64,000 nt of DNA from NCBI RefSeq assembly GCF_001659605.2, contig NC_035170.2, positions 13,000,502 to 13,064,501 on the forward strand, written 5' to 3'. Numbering within the stretch: the first letter of the stretch is position 1; every line of letters begins with the position of its first letter. The notes below the pieces were generated by a model, which was given only the letters and a program-made list of their open reading frames with translations, was not told the origin of the DNA and did no database searches. The translations under genes were made by a program, and so were the position numbers. Shown here one piece after another: positions 1-11,353 of the stretch. The stretch comes from Manihot esculenta (Eukaryota; Streptophyta; Magnoliopsida; Malpighiales; Euphorbiaceae).

Positions 1-1041
1 TGGAAATGGGAGAATATAGCTATGGACTTCTTGGTGGGGTTACCGGCAGCGTCCAACAGATTGGACTCCATATGGGTGATTGTGGACAGACTGACCAAAT
101 CTATTCACTTCATCCCTGTCAGGAGTGGCTATTCTGTGGACAAGTTGGCGCAGGTGTATGTTGATGAGGTGGTCAGGTTGCATGGGGTTCCTGTTTCAAT
201 AATGTCTGATAGAGGACCCCAGTTCACCTCCAGATTTTGGCGGAGTCTGCAGAATGCCATGGGTACCAGGTTGGATTTTAGCACTGCTTTTCATCCACAG
301 ACGGACGGACAATCAGAAAGGACCATCCAGACAATAGAAGATATGCTCAGAATGTGTGTGCTGGATTTTGGCGGTTCTTGGAGGCAGCATCTACCTTTGG
401 TGGAGTTTGCCTACAATAACAGCCATCATGCTAGCATAGGGATGGCTCCATATGAAGCTTTGTATGGAAGGAAGTGCAGGTCGCCTATCTGTTGGGAAGA
501 AGTTGGAGAAAGGGCCTTGGCAGGGCCTGAGCTAGTAGAAATCACCAGCAGAGTGGTGCCCATAATCAGAGAAAGGATCAAGACTGCTGCGAGCAGGCAA
601 AAGAGTTATGCAGACATCCGCAGAAGGCAAGTAGAGTTTCAGGAGGGGGATTTGGTATTGCTCAAAGTGTCTCCAATGAAAGGGGTGATTCGGTTCGGGA
701 AGAAAGGTAAGCTAGCTCCACGGTACATCGGACCCTTTGAAATCTTGCAAAAGATCGGGAATGTATCGTATAAGCTGGATTTACCTGCTTTAATGGAGAG
801 AATCCATCCAGTTTTCCATGTTTCCATGTTACGAAAGTTCATGTCGGATTCGGGCAAGGTTCTTAGTGAGCCTGATGTGGAGATCCTTGGAGATCTCACC
901 TATGTTGAGCAGCCGGTGCGGATCTTAGACACTCAGATCAGAAAGCTAAGGAACAAGGAAATCCCGATGGTGAAAGTCCTTTGGAATCACCACAATACCG
1001 AAGAGTGTACCTGGGAGACACAGGAGTCCATGCTCCAGTAA
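1..1041 (+). CDS. Integrase, 3' part of a Tekay-like chromovirus pol (5' truncated by window edge)
   Basis: The frame is open from base 1, with its first internal Met at 22, and ends in TAA. It encodes the retroviral-type integrase core of a Ty3/gypsy polyprotein, which inserts element cDNA into the chromosome. Counting from the Met at 22, the catalytic acids are Asp2 in the MDFLVGLP block, Asp63 in MSDRGPQF and Glu99 in GQSERTIQ, giving the D-35-E spacing. A GPFEIL-type C-terminal domain and a chromodomain-like tail follow (KVLWNHHNTEECTWE, near residues 320-335). That tail is typical of plant chromoviruses, and the LTRs over 2 kb and iMet primer site in sister copies fit the Tekay/Del clade. 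The frame has no stops, so this is the best-preserved integrase here. It stops shortly after the chromodomain, slightly earlier than the copy at 8158-9169, which ends QQYPHLF. Confidence 0.9.
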   Translation, partial: WKWENIAMDFLVGLPAASNRLDSIWVIVDRLTKSIHFIPVRSGYSVDKLAQVYVDEVVRLHGVPVSIMSDRGPQFTSRFWRSLQNAMGTRLDFSTAFHPQTDGQSERTIQTIEDMLRMCVLDFGGSWRQHLPLVEFAYNNSHHASIGMAPYEALYGRKCRSPICWEEVGERALAGPELVEITSRVVPIIRERIKTAASRQKSYADIRRRQVEFQEGDLVLLKVSPMKGVIRFGKKGKLAPRYIGPFEILQKIGNVSYKLDLPALMERIHPVFHVSMLRKFMSDSGKVLSEPDVEILGDLTYVEQPVRILDTQIRKLRNKEIPMVKVLWNHHNTEECTWETQESMLQ

Positions 1042-1158
1042 TATCCTCATCTCTTCTAAGGTTAGTGTTATGAGTTTTGTATATATGTTCATGTTTGAGG
1101 CTATGCATGTGCTAGTTTGTGGAACATTCGGGGATGAATGTTCTTAAGGGGGGGAGAA

Positions 1159-3391
1159 TGTAATACCCGGCTAGACTCCGGTATCGGAATTCCTACCGTA
1201 CAGTGGAATCTCGGATGTCAGAAACCTCTAGAAGGGTAAAATCATGTTTTTATGAAATGTTTTAATGTGTTTTATTGATTTTAAGTAAGAAATAAACTGA
1301 ATTTTAAATGAAAAAGACCATAGAGGCATTTCCAGGTTCGGCCGCCAAACATTGGATAGTTTAGGGGGGCAAGTTAGGCTTCCGAAAGTGGTTCAGGTTC
1401 GGCCGCCGAACCTCATGTTCGGCCGCCGAACTTGCATGAGTTTTGGAGGCACTTTAGGCTTCCGAAAAGTGGTCTGGCCAGCCCCTATAAAAGGGCTCCA
1501 TGGCTGAAACAGGCGAGCTTTCTCCCCATTTTCGGCCAACGGTGAGTCCATGCTCTCCCATGGTTGATTTTTGATGTCCTTCCTCAAATCTTTCAAGTTT
1601 TAACAAGTTTTAACTTGGTTTGAAGATATTTGAGCAAAAAGAGTGAAGTTGGAAACTTGGAGACCTCAGGAGCTCGATCTCTCCCATCTCCGAGTTGGAT
1701 CGCCTCTCCTCTCGATCTTCAAGAGGTAAGAGTAGATCTCTAACTCATTCTATGTTTTAAACAAGTTTTATGTGATTTGTGGGGTAGAAATGCATGTTTA
1801 GGTTATTTTTGAGTTTATGGGTTAATGTTGAGTTTTTGAGCAATGTGGGTTGTTTATGTATGTTTGATGTGTTGTAGTTGGGGGTTTAGGATAGTTTGAA
1901 GCCCCTAGGAGCTTGTGTGTGTGTATGAATTATGTGGAAGTTTTGGTTTTGAGTTGAATGGTTTGGGAGGCAAATGTGCATCTTGCAGGCTGAGTTCTGC
2001 CCTTTGGAAGAACTCAGGTTCGGCAGCAGAAGGGACTTTTGGCCGCCGAACCTGCCTGTGGAGGCAAGTCTTTGGCTGCCGAACCCTGCCCCCGAAAGTG
2101 GACTTTCGGCTCTGGAAGGGAGTTTCGGCCGCCGAAGGTGCCGCCGAACATGCATGAGTTTCGTCTCCGGAAGGAACCTTCGGCCGCCGAAAGTGCCGCC
2201 GAAGGTGCATGACTTTCGTCTCTAAAGGGACTTTCGGCCGCCGAACCTGCCGCCGAAAGTGCCCTATCCAGCCTTCCTTTGCATGTTTTCTATGATTGTT
2301 TTAAGGTGTTTTAAGGGGTTTTTGGGGAGTTGTTTAGAGTCATGTTCTTGTATGTTTGGTCCCTCATTTGAGTCCACCTGTGTAGGTTCGGACCCGAGGA
2401 ACTGAGGATCCCAGCAGTGAGTTAGCTGCTTCCGAGTCTTTTCAGAGCTAGCCTGAGGTGAGTAGAATAACTCTTTATGTTTCAAAGTAAATAAATCAGT
2501 TTTAGAGCATGTTCATGCATCACGAATGCCATGAGATAGATTAGGTTGTTTGCATTAGAATTCACGAATATGTTGCATTGCATAATATGATGATGATGTG
2601 GATGGGTGTTGGATGATCCTTTAGTCCTCGTATGATATGATGTGATATGATATGATATGGTATGGTATGGATGTCCAGGTCGAGGCCCATTCTACGCCCC
2701 TGGCATTATAGGAATGTTATGTTATGTATGTCATGTTAAGAGAAAGACCAGGTCGAGGCCCATTCTACGCCCCTGGCACTATTGGATATGTAGAGGACTA
2801 TTGGTGATAAAACCATCCTTGATGTTATTTGTCTGTGATGTGATGCATTCCATTATAGCATATGTTTTAAATGTTTTATTATTCTGCTCACTGGGATCTA
2901 GTACCTCACCCCACTTCCCTAATCCCCCAGGTATGCAAGTACTGGATAGGCCAGGGGGTCAAGAAGAGTAAAGTTATGTTTATGTAATAGTTAGATGTGG
3001 ACATGATGAATTGTAAAGTATTGAATAGTCATGTAATAATGATATTGAGGATTAGAATTGTGCTTGACCCTATATGTATGGTATCCCCTTTGATACATGA
3101 TCTATAAAATGTTTTTATGATGTTCATGTTTAACCAAGCTTAATATATGTTATGATGCCCCATTGGAGCATTTGATGAGGGCTCTAGTGTGTGGTTTATG
3201 TCTATGGTTATGTGCATGCACAGGTTAAGCTTGGTAAAGGAAGGAAAAAGTTTACAGTTTCATGTATATGTTGATCATGTATGGGATTTATCAGGTATAC
3301 AGGATGTATGTTAGGCTTGCTACGGGTCCCGGCGACCTTAAGCCGATCTGGATCCTAGTGCCGGTAGCGGTCCGATTTTTGGATCGTTACA
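1159..3391 (+). repeat. Tekay-like LTR, plus orientation (shared between two element bodies)
   Basis: The 2233-bp LTR begins TGTAATACCCGGCTAGAC and ends GGATCGTTACA, the same termini as the other LTRs of this family here. It follows an integrase end and a purine-rich tract (aaggggggggagaa-like, near 1146-1158), as a 3' LTR should. Immediately after its last base comes gag/protease coding sequence with no primer-binding site, so it also serves as the left LTR of the next body. It contains a TATA box (1486-1492), two clusters of TTCGGCGGCCGAA-like motifs (about 1338-1435 and 2015-2255) and a short tandem repeat of a ccattctacgcccctggca segment near 2688-2781. Confidence 0.9.
1486..1492 (+). promoter_or_regulatory. 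TATA box of the Tekay-like LTR promoter
   Basis: TATAAAA lies about 327 bp into the LTR within gcccctataaaagggctc. The same block occurs at equivalent places in the other LTRs: near 9511-9517 on plus, and as reverse complements near 7828, 14101, 18767, 36769, 48059 and 51410. It is the likely Pol II start region of the element. A donor-like GTGAGT at 1542 and GTAAGAG at 1726 lie downstream and are conserved in the family. Confidence 0.65.
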
Positions 3392-3394
3392 CCC

Positions 3395-5857
3395 TGGGTG
3401 AAAGTTCATCAGTTTCAGCTCGGATCTTCACTATGACACAGTAGGAGGCGAACACATCCAACACCGTGGTGTCAGGTAATCTCATCATTGGTTGTTCAGA
3501 TGTGTATGCTTTAATGGACCCTAGTGCTTATCATTCTTTTATTGCTCCGAGAGCCGTTGAGAGGTTGGGTTTGACAGTCTCTAGGTTAAAGTGTCCCCTC
3601 TGGGTCAGTGGACCCAAGTGTGATCCATCAGTGGTAGAGTCAGTCTGCCGGTATAGTCCAGTGTTTATGGAGAGTAGATGCCTTCCAGCCGACCTTGTGG
3701 TTCTAGACTTGACGGATTTTGATGTCATTTTAGGGATGGATTGGCTATCTGCTCATGGTGCTACCTTGGACTGCAGAGACAAGGTAGTCAGGTTCAGAGA
3801 TCAAGATGGATCAGAGGTCATCTTCAGAGGAGACAGGAGGGGTACGCCTAGAGGTCTGATATCAGCCCTACAGGCTCGCAGGTTGCTCAGGAGAGGTTGT
3901 CAGGGGTTTCTAGCTTATGTGAGAGAGCTTAATAGTCAGGTTAGGGAGCTCGCCTCAGTGCCCGTGGTTAGAGAGTTTCTAGATGTCTTCCCAGATGTCT
4001 TCCCAGATGAGCTTCCAGGACTACCACCTGCTAGGGAGATAGAGTTTGAAATAGAATTGATGCCTGGAACCAGACCAATCTCTATCCCTCCCTACAGGAT
4101 GGCACCAGCAGAGTTGAAGGAGCTAAAGGAGCAGTTGCAAGAGTTGGTAGACAAGGGTTTCATCCGACTGAGTACTTCACCTTAGGGTGCTCCATTGCTG
4201 TTTGTAAAGAAGAATGATGGATCCTTGAGACTTTGTATCGACTACAGGCAGTTGAACAAAGTCACTACCAAGAATAAGTGTCCGTTACCTAGGATCGACG
4301 ATCTATTTGACCAGCTAGCAGGAGCAGGAAACACCAAGATAGATTTGAGATCCGGATACCACCAGCTGAGAATCAGAGAAGAAGATGTGCCGAAGACGGC
4401 ATTTAGGACCAGATATGGGCATTATGAGTTCCTAGTAATGCCATTCGGGCTAACCAATGCCCCTGCAGCATTCATGAATCTCATGAACAGAGTGTTTAGC
4501 CAATATCTGGATCACTTCGTTATTGTCTTCACAAACGATATCTTAGTGTATTCCAGAAACGTAGAGGAGCATGCCCATCATCTAAGGATAGTTTTGCAGA
4601 CCCTGAGGGAGCATGGCTTATATGCCAAGTTCTCCAAGTGTGAATTTTGGTTGAGGAGCATTTCATTCTTGGGGCATGTTGTATCAGAAAAAGAAATTGA
4701 AGTGGACCTCAAGAAGGTGGAAGCGGTAGCAAACTGGCCTAGACCCACTACAGTTACAGAGATCAAGAGCTTTTTGGGTTTGGCAGGTTACTACAGGAGG
4801 TTCGTTCAGGATTTTTCAAAAATTGCCGCTCCTATGACCAGATTGACCAAGAAGAATAAGAGGTTTGTGTGGTCTGATCAGTGCGAGCAAAGCTTTGAAG
4901 AGTTGAAGAAAAGGTTGACGTCAGCATCAGTGTTGGCTCTGCCTACCAGTAATGAAGGCTTCACAGTGTTTTGTGATGCGTCCCGTGTGGGACTGGGTTG
5001 TGTGTTAATGCAAAATGAGAGGGTAATTGCTTATGCTTCTAGGCAGCTGAAGAAGCATGAGTTGAATTATCCTACACATGACCTAGAGATGGCAGCTGTG
5101 ATCTTTGCACTCAAGATGTGGAGGCATTACCTTTATGGGGTGAAATGTGAGATCTTCACAGATCATAAGAGCTTGCAGTACATCTTGAGTCAGAGAGAGT
5201 TGAACCTAAGGCAGAGAAGATGGGTAGAACTGCTCAGTGACTATGATTGCAAAATTCAGTATCATCTGGGTAAGGCAAATGTTGTGGCAGATGTCCTAAG
5301 CCGGAAATCACTTGGCAGTCTATCCCATATTACAGCAGAGAGGAGACCGGTGGTGAGGGAATTCTATAAGCTCATTAATGAAGGGCTGCAGTTGGAGTTG
5401 TCTGGTACAGGTGCTTTGATAGCCCAGATGAGAGTGACACCCATGTTTCTGGAGCAGATGGCTCAGAAACAGCATGAGGACCTAGAGTTAGTGAAAATTG
5501 CTAGGACTGTTCAGTCAGGCAAGAATGAAGAGTTCATATTTGACAGCAAAGGGATCCTCTTCTATGGAAACAGGTTATGTGTACCAGATGACGTGAGTTT
5601 GAAGGGAGACATTATGAGGGAAGCTCATAATGCTAGATACAGTGTTCACCTTGGAGCCACCAAAATGTATCAAGACCTGAAGAGAGTTTATTGGTGGTTA
5701 GCTATGAAGAGAGAAGTGGCACAGTTCGTGTCCGCCTGCGAAGTATGTCAGAGGGTAAAGCTGGAACATCAGAAGCCGGCTGGAATGCTTAACCCACTGC
5801 CGATTCCAGAGTGAAAATGGGAGAATATAGCTATGGATTTTGTGGTGGGGTTACTGG
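3395..5857 (+). pseudogene. Broken gag-end/protease/RT/RNase H/integrase N-terminus of the Tekay-like element
   Basis: The polyprotein reads through 3395-5857 with three in-frame stops: one near 3442 just before the protease, TAG near 4183 where relatives have Trp (STSP*GAP), and TGA at 5812-5814 (PIPE*KWEN). The protease active site reads MDPSAY where related chromoviruses carry a D-P/S-G-S/A type motif, so it is probably dead. Reverse transcriptase keeps [17 protein letters not shown] and ILVYSR, but the catalytic box reads FTND instead of F/YxDD, losing one metal-binding Asp. RNase H keeps FCDAS, LEMAAV and [10 protein letters not shown]. The integrase zinc finger (HNARYSVH...CEVC) is present. 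The frame runs into the solo LTR at 5858. Confidence 0.85.
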
Positions 5858-8157
5858 TGTAACGACCCGGAAACCGGACCGCTACCGGCGCTAGGATCCA
5901 GATTTGCTTAAGGCCGCCGGGACCCGTAGCAAGCCAAACATTCATCCTGTATACCTGTTTAATCCCATACATGATCAACACATACATAAAAATTTGAACT
6001 TTTTCCTTTTTCATTCATAAACCAATCTCAACCTGTGCATGCACTATACATAGACATTAACATTAAACCCGCCTTGGAGTCCTCATCAATGCTCCAATGG
6101 GGTGACATAATCATGCATTAAGCTTGGTTGACATAAACAACCATAACATCTGAGATCATGTAATAGAAAGGGATTACTAACATACTATGATCAAGCACAC
6201 TTCTAAACCTCAATATCATCATATCGTTACATAACTCGACATATCATTACAACATCCATCATGTCCACTACTAGCTATTACATGCCTGAGACTTTACTTT
6301 ACTCCTGCTGACCTCCTGGTCTACCCTGTACCTGCAAGCCTGGGGGTTAAGGGAGAGGGGTGAGCTACAAGAGCCTAGTGAGCAGAATAATAAAAACATC
6401 ATATTCAAATTTCATGCTTTCATGGAATGCGTCACATCACAAACATATCACATCAAGGATGAACTTGTCACCAATAGTCCTCCACATATCCAACAGTGCC
6501 AGAATGTAGAATGGATCTTGGTCTTTCCCTTTCATAGCATAACATAACATTCCAATGTGCCAGAACGTAGAATGGGTCCTGGTCTTTCTCTTACATAGTG
6601 CCAGCGAACGTAGAATGGATCCCACTGGTCTTACATTCCATACCGTACATATCATATCATCATATCATAGGTCGAGGACTATGGATCATTCAACATTCAT
6701 CCACATCAACAACATAAGAATGCAATGCAACATCTTCGTGAATACTAATGCAAGCACCCTAACATAACACATGGTATCCATGATGCGTGAATCATGCTGA
6801 AATATTCAGTATTTACTTTAAAATATAAAGAGTTATTCCACTCACCTCTGGCTAGCTTTGACCAGACACTGGAGTAGCTGACTCACTGCTAGGGTCCTCG
6901 GTTCCTCGGGTCCGAACCTACGCAGGTGGACTCAAATGAGGGACCAAACATACATGAACATACTCTAAACTACTCCCCAAAAACCCCCTTAAAACACCTT
7001 AAAACAAACATAGAAATCATGCAAAAGAGGGCTGGACAGGCACTTTCGGCGGCAGGTTCGGCGGCCGAAAGTCCCTCCAGAGCCGAAAGTCAGGCAGGTT
7101 CGGCGGCACCTTCGGCGGCGGAAACTCCCAGACAGAGATGAAACTCATGCATGTTCGGCGGCACTTTCGGCGGCCGAAACTGCCCTCCAGAGACGAAAGT
7201 CCTCTTTCGGGGGCAGGCTTCGGCAGCCGAAGGCTGCCTCCACAAGCGGGTTCGGCGGCCGAAAGTTCCTTCGGCGGCCGAACCTGAGTTTCTCCAAAGT
7301 GGCAGAAACTCAGCTCCAACATGCACCAACGCCTCCCAAACCTTTCAAACATGCATAAACCTATTCTACAACACTCCCAATCATACACAAACAAGCATAC
7401 AAGTCAATATGGGTCTCAGACTATACTAAACCCCAACTACAACACATCAAATAAGCATATATAACCCACATTGCTCATAAACACACATTAAACCCATAAA
7501 CTCCATATCAACCTATACATGCATTTTTACCCCATGAACTTGCATAAAGCTTGCTTAAAACACATTATAAGCTAGAGATCGACTCTTACCTCTTGAAGAT
7601 CGAGAGTAGAGGCGATCTAACTTGGAGTTGGGAGAGATTAAACTCCTTGGGTCTCCAAGCTCAAAAACTTGCTCTTTTGCTCAAATACCTTCAAATCGAC
7701 ATAAAACTTGTTAAAACATGAAAGATCGGAAGGAAAAATATTGGAAACAACCTTAGGAGAGCATGAACTCACCGTGGCCGAAAATGGGGAGAAAACCTCG
7801 CCCGTTTCGACCATGGAGCTCTTATATAGGGGCTGTCAGACCACCTTTCGGCAGCCGAACGTGCCCCCACATCTCATGCATGTTCGGCGGCCGAATATGA
7901 GGTTCGGCGGCCGAACCTTTGAAACTTTTGGAAGCCTAACTTGCCCTCCAAAACCATCCAATGTTCGGCGGCCGAACCTGGAAATGTCTCCTTGGCCTTT
8001 TTCATTTAAAACTCATTTTCCTTTTTACTTAAAATCATTAAATACATGGAAACATTTTATGAAAACATGATTTTACCTTTCTAGAGGTCTCCGACATCCG
8101 AATTCCACCGGATGGTAGGAATTCTGATACCGGAGTCTAGCCGGGTATTACAACCGG
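5853..8157 (-). mobile_element. Solo LTR of the Tekay-like family inserted in the integrase, with TSD
   Basis: A single 2295-bp LTR (5858-8152) lies in minus orientation, beginning TGTAACGACCCGG and ending CCGGGTATTACA on the plus strand. It is flanked by actgg (5853-5857) and accgg (8153-8157), a 5-bp target duplication with one later change. The uninterrupted relative at the window start reads ggttaccggcagc at this point, confirming the site. There is no internal region, so two LTRs recombined after insertion. It carries the family's TTCGGCGGCCGAA clusters (about 7040-7290 and 7850-7970) and a TATA box on the minus strand near 7828. Confidence 0.9.
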
Positions 8158-9169
8158 CAGCTTCCAACAGGTTGGACTCCATATGGGTGATTGTGGACAG
8201 ACTGACCAAATCTGCTCACTTCATCCCTATCAGGAGTGGCTATTCTGTGGACAAATTGGCGCAGGTGTATGTTGAAGAAGTTGTCAGTCTGCATGGGGCC
8301 CCTATATCAATAGTGTATGATAGGGGATCCCAGTTCACCTCCAGGTTTTAGCAGAGTCTGCAGAATGCTATGGGTACTAGGCTGGATTTTAGCACTGCCT
8401 TCCACCCACAGACTGACAGACAGTCAGAGAGGACCATCCAAACGATTAAAGATATGCTCAGGATGTGTGTGCTAGATTTTGGCGGTTCTTGGAGGCAGCA
8501 TCTACCTTTGGTGGAGTTTGCCTACAATAACATCTATCATGCTAGTATAGGGATGGCTCCATATGAAGCTTTGTATGGAAGGAAGTGCAAGTCACTTGTC
8601 TGCTGGGAAGAAGTTGGAGAAAGGGCCTTAGCAGGCCTGAGCTAGTAGAAATCACCAGCAGGGTAGTACTCATCATCAGAGAAAGGATCAAGACTATTGT
8701 GAGTCGGCAGAAAAGCTATGCAGATGTCCGTAGGAAGCTTGTAGAGTTTCAGGAGGGAGATTTGGTGTTACTCAAGGTGTCTCCTATGAAAGGGGTGATT
8801 TGTTTTGGGAAGAAAGGTAAGCTAGCTCCACGTTATATCGGACCCTTTGAAATCTTGCAAAAGATCGGGAGTGTATCGTACAAGTTGGACTTACCTGCAT
8901 CAATGGAAAGAATCCATCCGGTTTTCCATGTTTTCATGTTATGAAAGTTCGTGTCAGATTCGGGCAAGGTTCTTAGTGAGCCTGATGTGGAGATCCTAGG
9001 AGATCTCACCTATGTTGAGCAGCCAGTGCGGATCCTAGACACGCAGATCAAAAAGTTGAGGAACAAGGAAATCTCGATGGTAAAAGTCCTTTGGAATCAC
9101 CATAATGTAGAAGAATGTACCTGGGAGATGCGGGAGTCTATGCTCCAGCAATACCCTCATCTCTTTTAA
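8158..9169 (+). pseudogene. Integrase second half of the interrupted Tekay-like element
   Basis: Integrase coding resumes directly after the solo LTR (AASNRLDSIW) and runs to QQYPHLF and a natural stop. It is broken by TAG near 8349 (Trp in the copy at 1-1041), by a one-base deletion near 8636 (gcaggcctg versus gcagggcctg), and by TGA at 8941-8943 replacing an Arg codon. The second catalytic block reads YDRGSQF instead of SDRGPQF, keeping the Asp. GQSERTIQ is changed to RQSERTIQ, keeping the Glu. The chromodomain-like tail is complete (KVLWNHHNVEECTWE). Confidence 0.88.
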
Positions 9170-9267
9170 GGTTAGTATCTATGTGTTTATGTGTGTTATG
9201 CCGTGTTATGCCATGTTATGCTTGTTTGGTGAACATTCGGGGACGAATGTTCTTAAGGGGGGGAGAA

Positions 9268-11353
9268 TGTAATACCCGGCTAGACCTCGGCATTGGAATT
9301 TCTATTTTTCGATGAAATCTCGGATGTCGAAAACCTCTAGAAGGGTAAAATATGTTTTTCTAAAATGTTTTCATGTGTTTTAAGATTTTAAGTAAGAAAG
9401 AAATTAAGTTTTTGAAAGAAAAGCACTAAGAAAGAAAAGTCAGGTTCGGCCGCCGAACATGGAGGAGTTTAGGGAGCACCTTTGGCTCCCGAAGGTGGTC
9501 TTGCCAGCCACCTATAAAAGGCTCCATGTCCAAAAATGGGCGAGTTTTCTTCTCCATTTTTTGGCAAAGGTGAGTCCATGCCCTTCCATGGTTAGTTTTG
9601 ATGTCTTCCTTCAAATCATTCATGTTTTTTATGAGTTTTAACTTGGTTTTGAAGATTTTTGAGCAAAGATCGAAGTTTGGAAACTTGGAGACCCCGGAGC
9701 CATTTCCTCCACAACTCCAAGTTTGGATCGCCTCTCCTCTCGATCTTCAAGAGGTAAGAGTAGATCCTCACCTCCTTTTATGTTTTGAGTAAGTTTTGAG
9801 AGGTTTTAAGGGGGTTTTATGCAAGATTTGAGTAGTTGTAAATGTTAGGGTTTATGTGAGTTAAATGATGAATTGTATGTTTATTGTATGCTATGTGAAT
9901 GTTTGTTGGGGTATAGGCTAGTTTTAAGCCCCTATATGCTTAAATAAGTGTTTATGCATGCTTGGTAGTGTTGTGCATGAGTTTGGAGGGTTTGGGAGGC
10001 AAAATGTGCATGAGAGGCTTGAGTTCTCCCATTCTGGAAGAACTCAGGTTCGACTGCCGAAGCCATGTTCGGCTGCTGAACCTGCCTGGGGAGGCAGTTC
10101 TGGCTGCCGAACCTTGCCCCCGAAAGTTTGGACCGGCTCTAGAGGGAAGTTTCGGCCGCCGAACCTGCCGCCGAATGTGGGTGACTTTCGGCTTTAGAGG
10201 GACTTTCGGCCGCCGAACCTGCCGCCGAAAGTGCCCTGTTCAGCCTTCCTTTGCATGTTTTCTATGATTGTTTTATGATGTTTTAGGGGGTTTTTGGGGA
10301 GATGTTTAGAGTCATGTTAGTGTATGTTTGGTCCCTCATTTGAGTCCACCTGTGTAGGTTCGGACCTGAGGAACCGAGGACCCCAGCAGTGAGATAGCTG
10401 CTTCAGAGTCTTTGCAGAGTCAGCCTGAGGTGAGTAGAATGGATCTTTATGTTTCAAAGCAAATAAATTTTGAGTATGTTCATGCATCACGAATGCCATG
10501 ATATATACTAGGTTGTTTGCATTAGAAATTACGAATATGTTGCATTGCATTCTATGATGTTGATGTGGATGGATGTTGGATGACCCATTAGCCCTCGATA
10601 TGATATGATGACGATGATACGGTATGGAAGTCCAGTGAGGCCCATTCTATGCCCCTGGCACATTGGAATGTTATGTTATGATATGTTAAGAGAAAGACCA
10701 GTGAGGCCCATTCTACGCCCCTGGCACCATTGGAATGTGTAGAGGGCTATTGGTGACAAGTCTATCCTTGATGTGATTTGTTTGTGATGTGATGCATTTC
10801 ATGAAAGTATAGATTTTAATAAATTGTTTTACTATTCTGCTTACTGGGCTCTAGTAGCTCACCCTTTTCCCTTAACCCCCCAGGTTTGCAGGTTCAGGAT
10901 AGCTCAGGAAGTCAGCAAGAGTAAAAGTTTTATGTATGTAATAGTTAGTTGTGGACATGAAAGATAATGTAATGTATTGTAAGATATTGTACAGTTTTGT
11001 ATTGAGGATTAATATTGTGCTTGACCCTAGAATGTTTGATTAATCCCTTTTGTTGATGATCATTATAAAATGTTTTAATGTTGAGAAATGTAAACCAATC
11101 TTGATGTATGTAATGTTGACCCAATTAGAGCATTTGATGAGGGCTCTAGTGTGGGGTTTTTATGTATTCAGTACCAGTGTATGCATAGGTCAAGCTTAGT
11201 AGATGTAAAGTTTAAAATTTTTATGTAAATGTATGATCATGTATGGGATTTATCAGGTATGGCAGGTTGTATGTTAGGCTTGCTACGGGTCCCGGCGACC
11301 TTATGTCGATCTGGATCCTAGCGCCGGTAGCAGTCTGATTTCGGGTCGTTACA
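9268..11353 (+). repeat. Tekay-like 3' LTR, plus orientation
   Basis: The 2086-bp LTR begins TGTAATACCCGGCTAGAC directly after the purine tract ttaagggggggagaa and ends GGGTCGTTACA. It has a TATA box near 9511-9517, donor-like GTGAGTCC and GTAAGAG downstream of it, and one strong TTCGGC/GCCGAA cluster at about 10048-10230. The near-TATA cluster is reduced compared with 1159-3391. The bases following (aaaac) cannot be tested as a target duplication because the matching left end is not identifiable. Confidence 0.88.

Larger units (their letters stand above)
3392..9267 (+). mobile_element. Decayed internal region of a Tekay-like chromovirus (plus strand)
   Basis: This body lies between LTRs 1159-3391 and 9268-11353. 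It starts abruptly in the gag C-terminus (ARIFTMTQ block), so the leader, primer site and most of gag are deleted. Protease, reverse transcriptase, RNase H and integrase follow in the usual order. A minus-strand solo LTR (5858-8152) interrupts the integrase. The two flanking LTRs differ visibly in sequence and length (2233 versus 2086 bp). They may therefore not be an original pair, and the block could be a recombinant of two elements. Confidence 0.85.
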
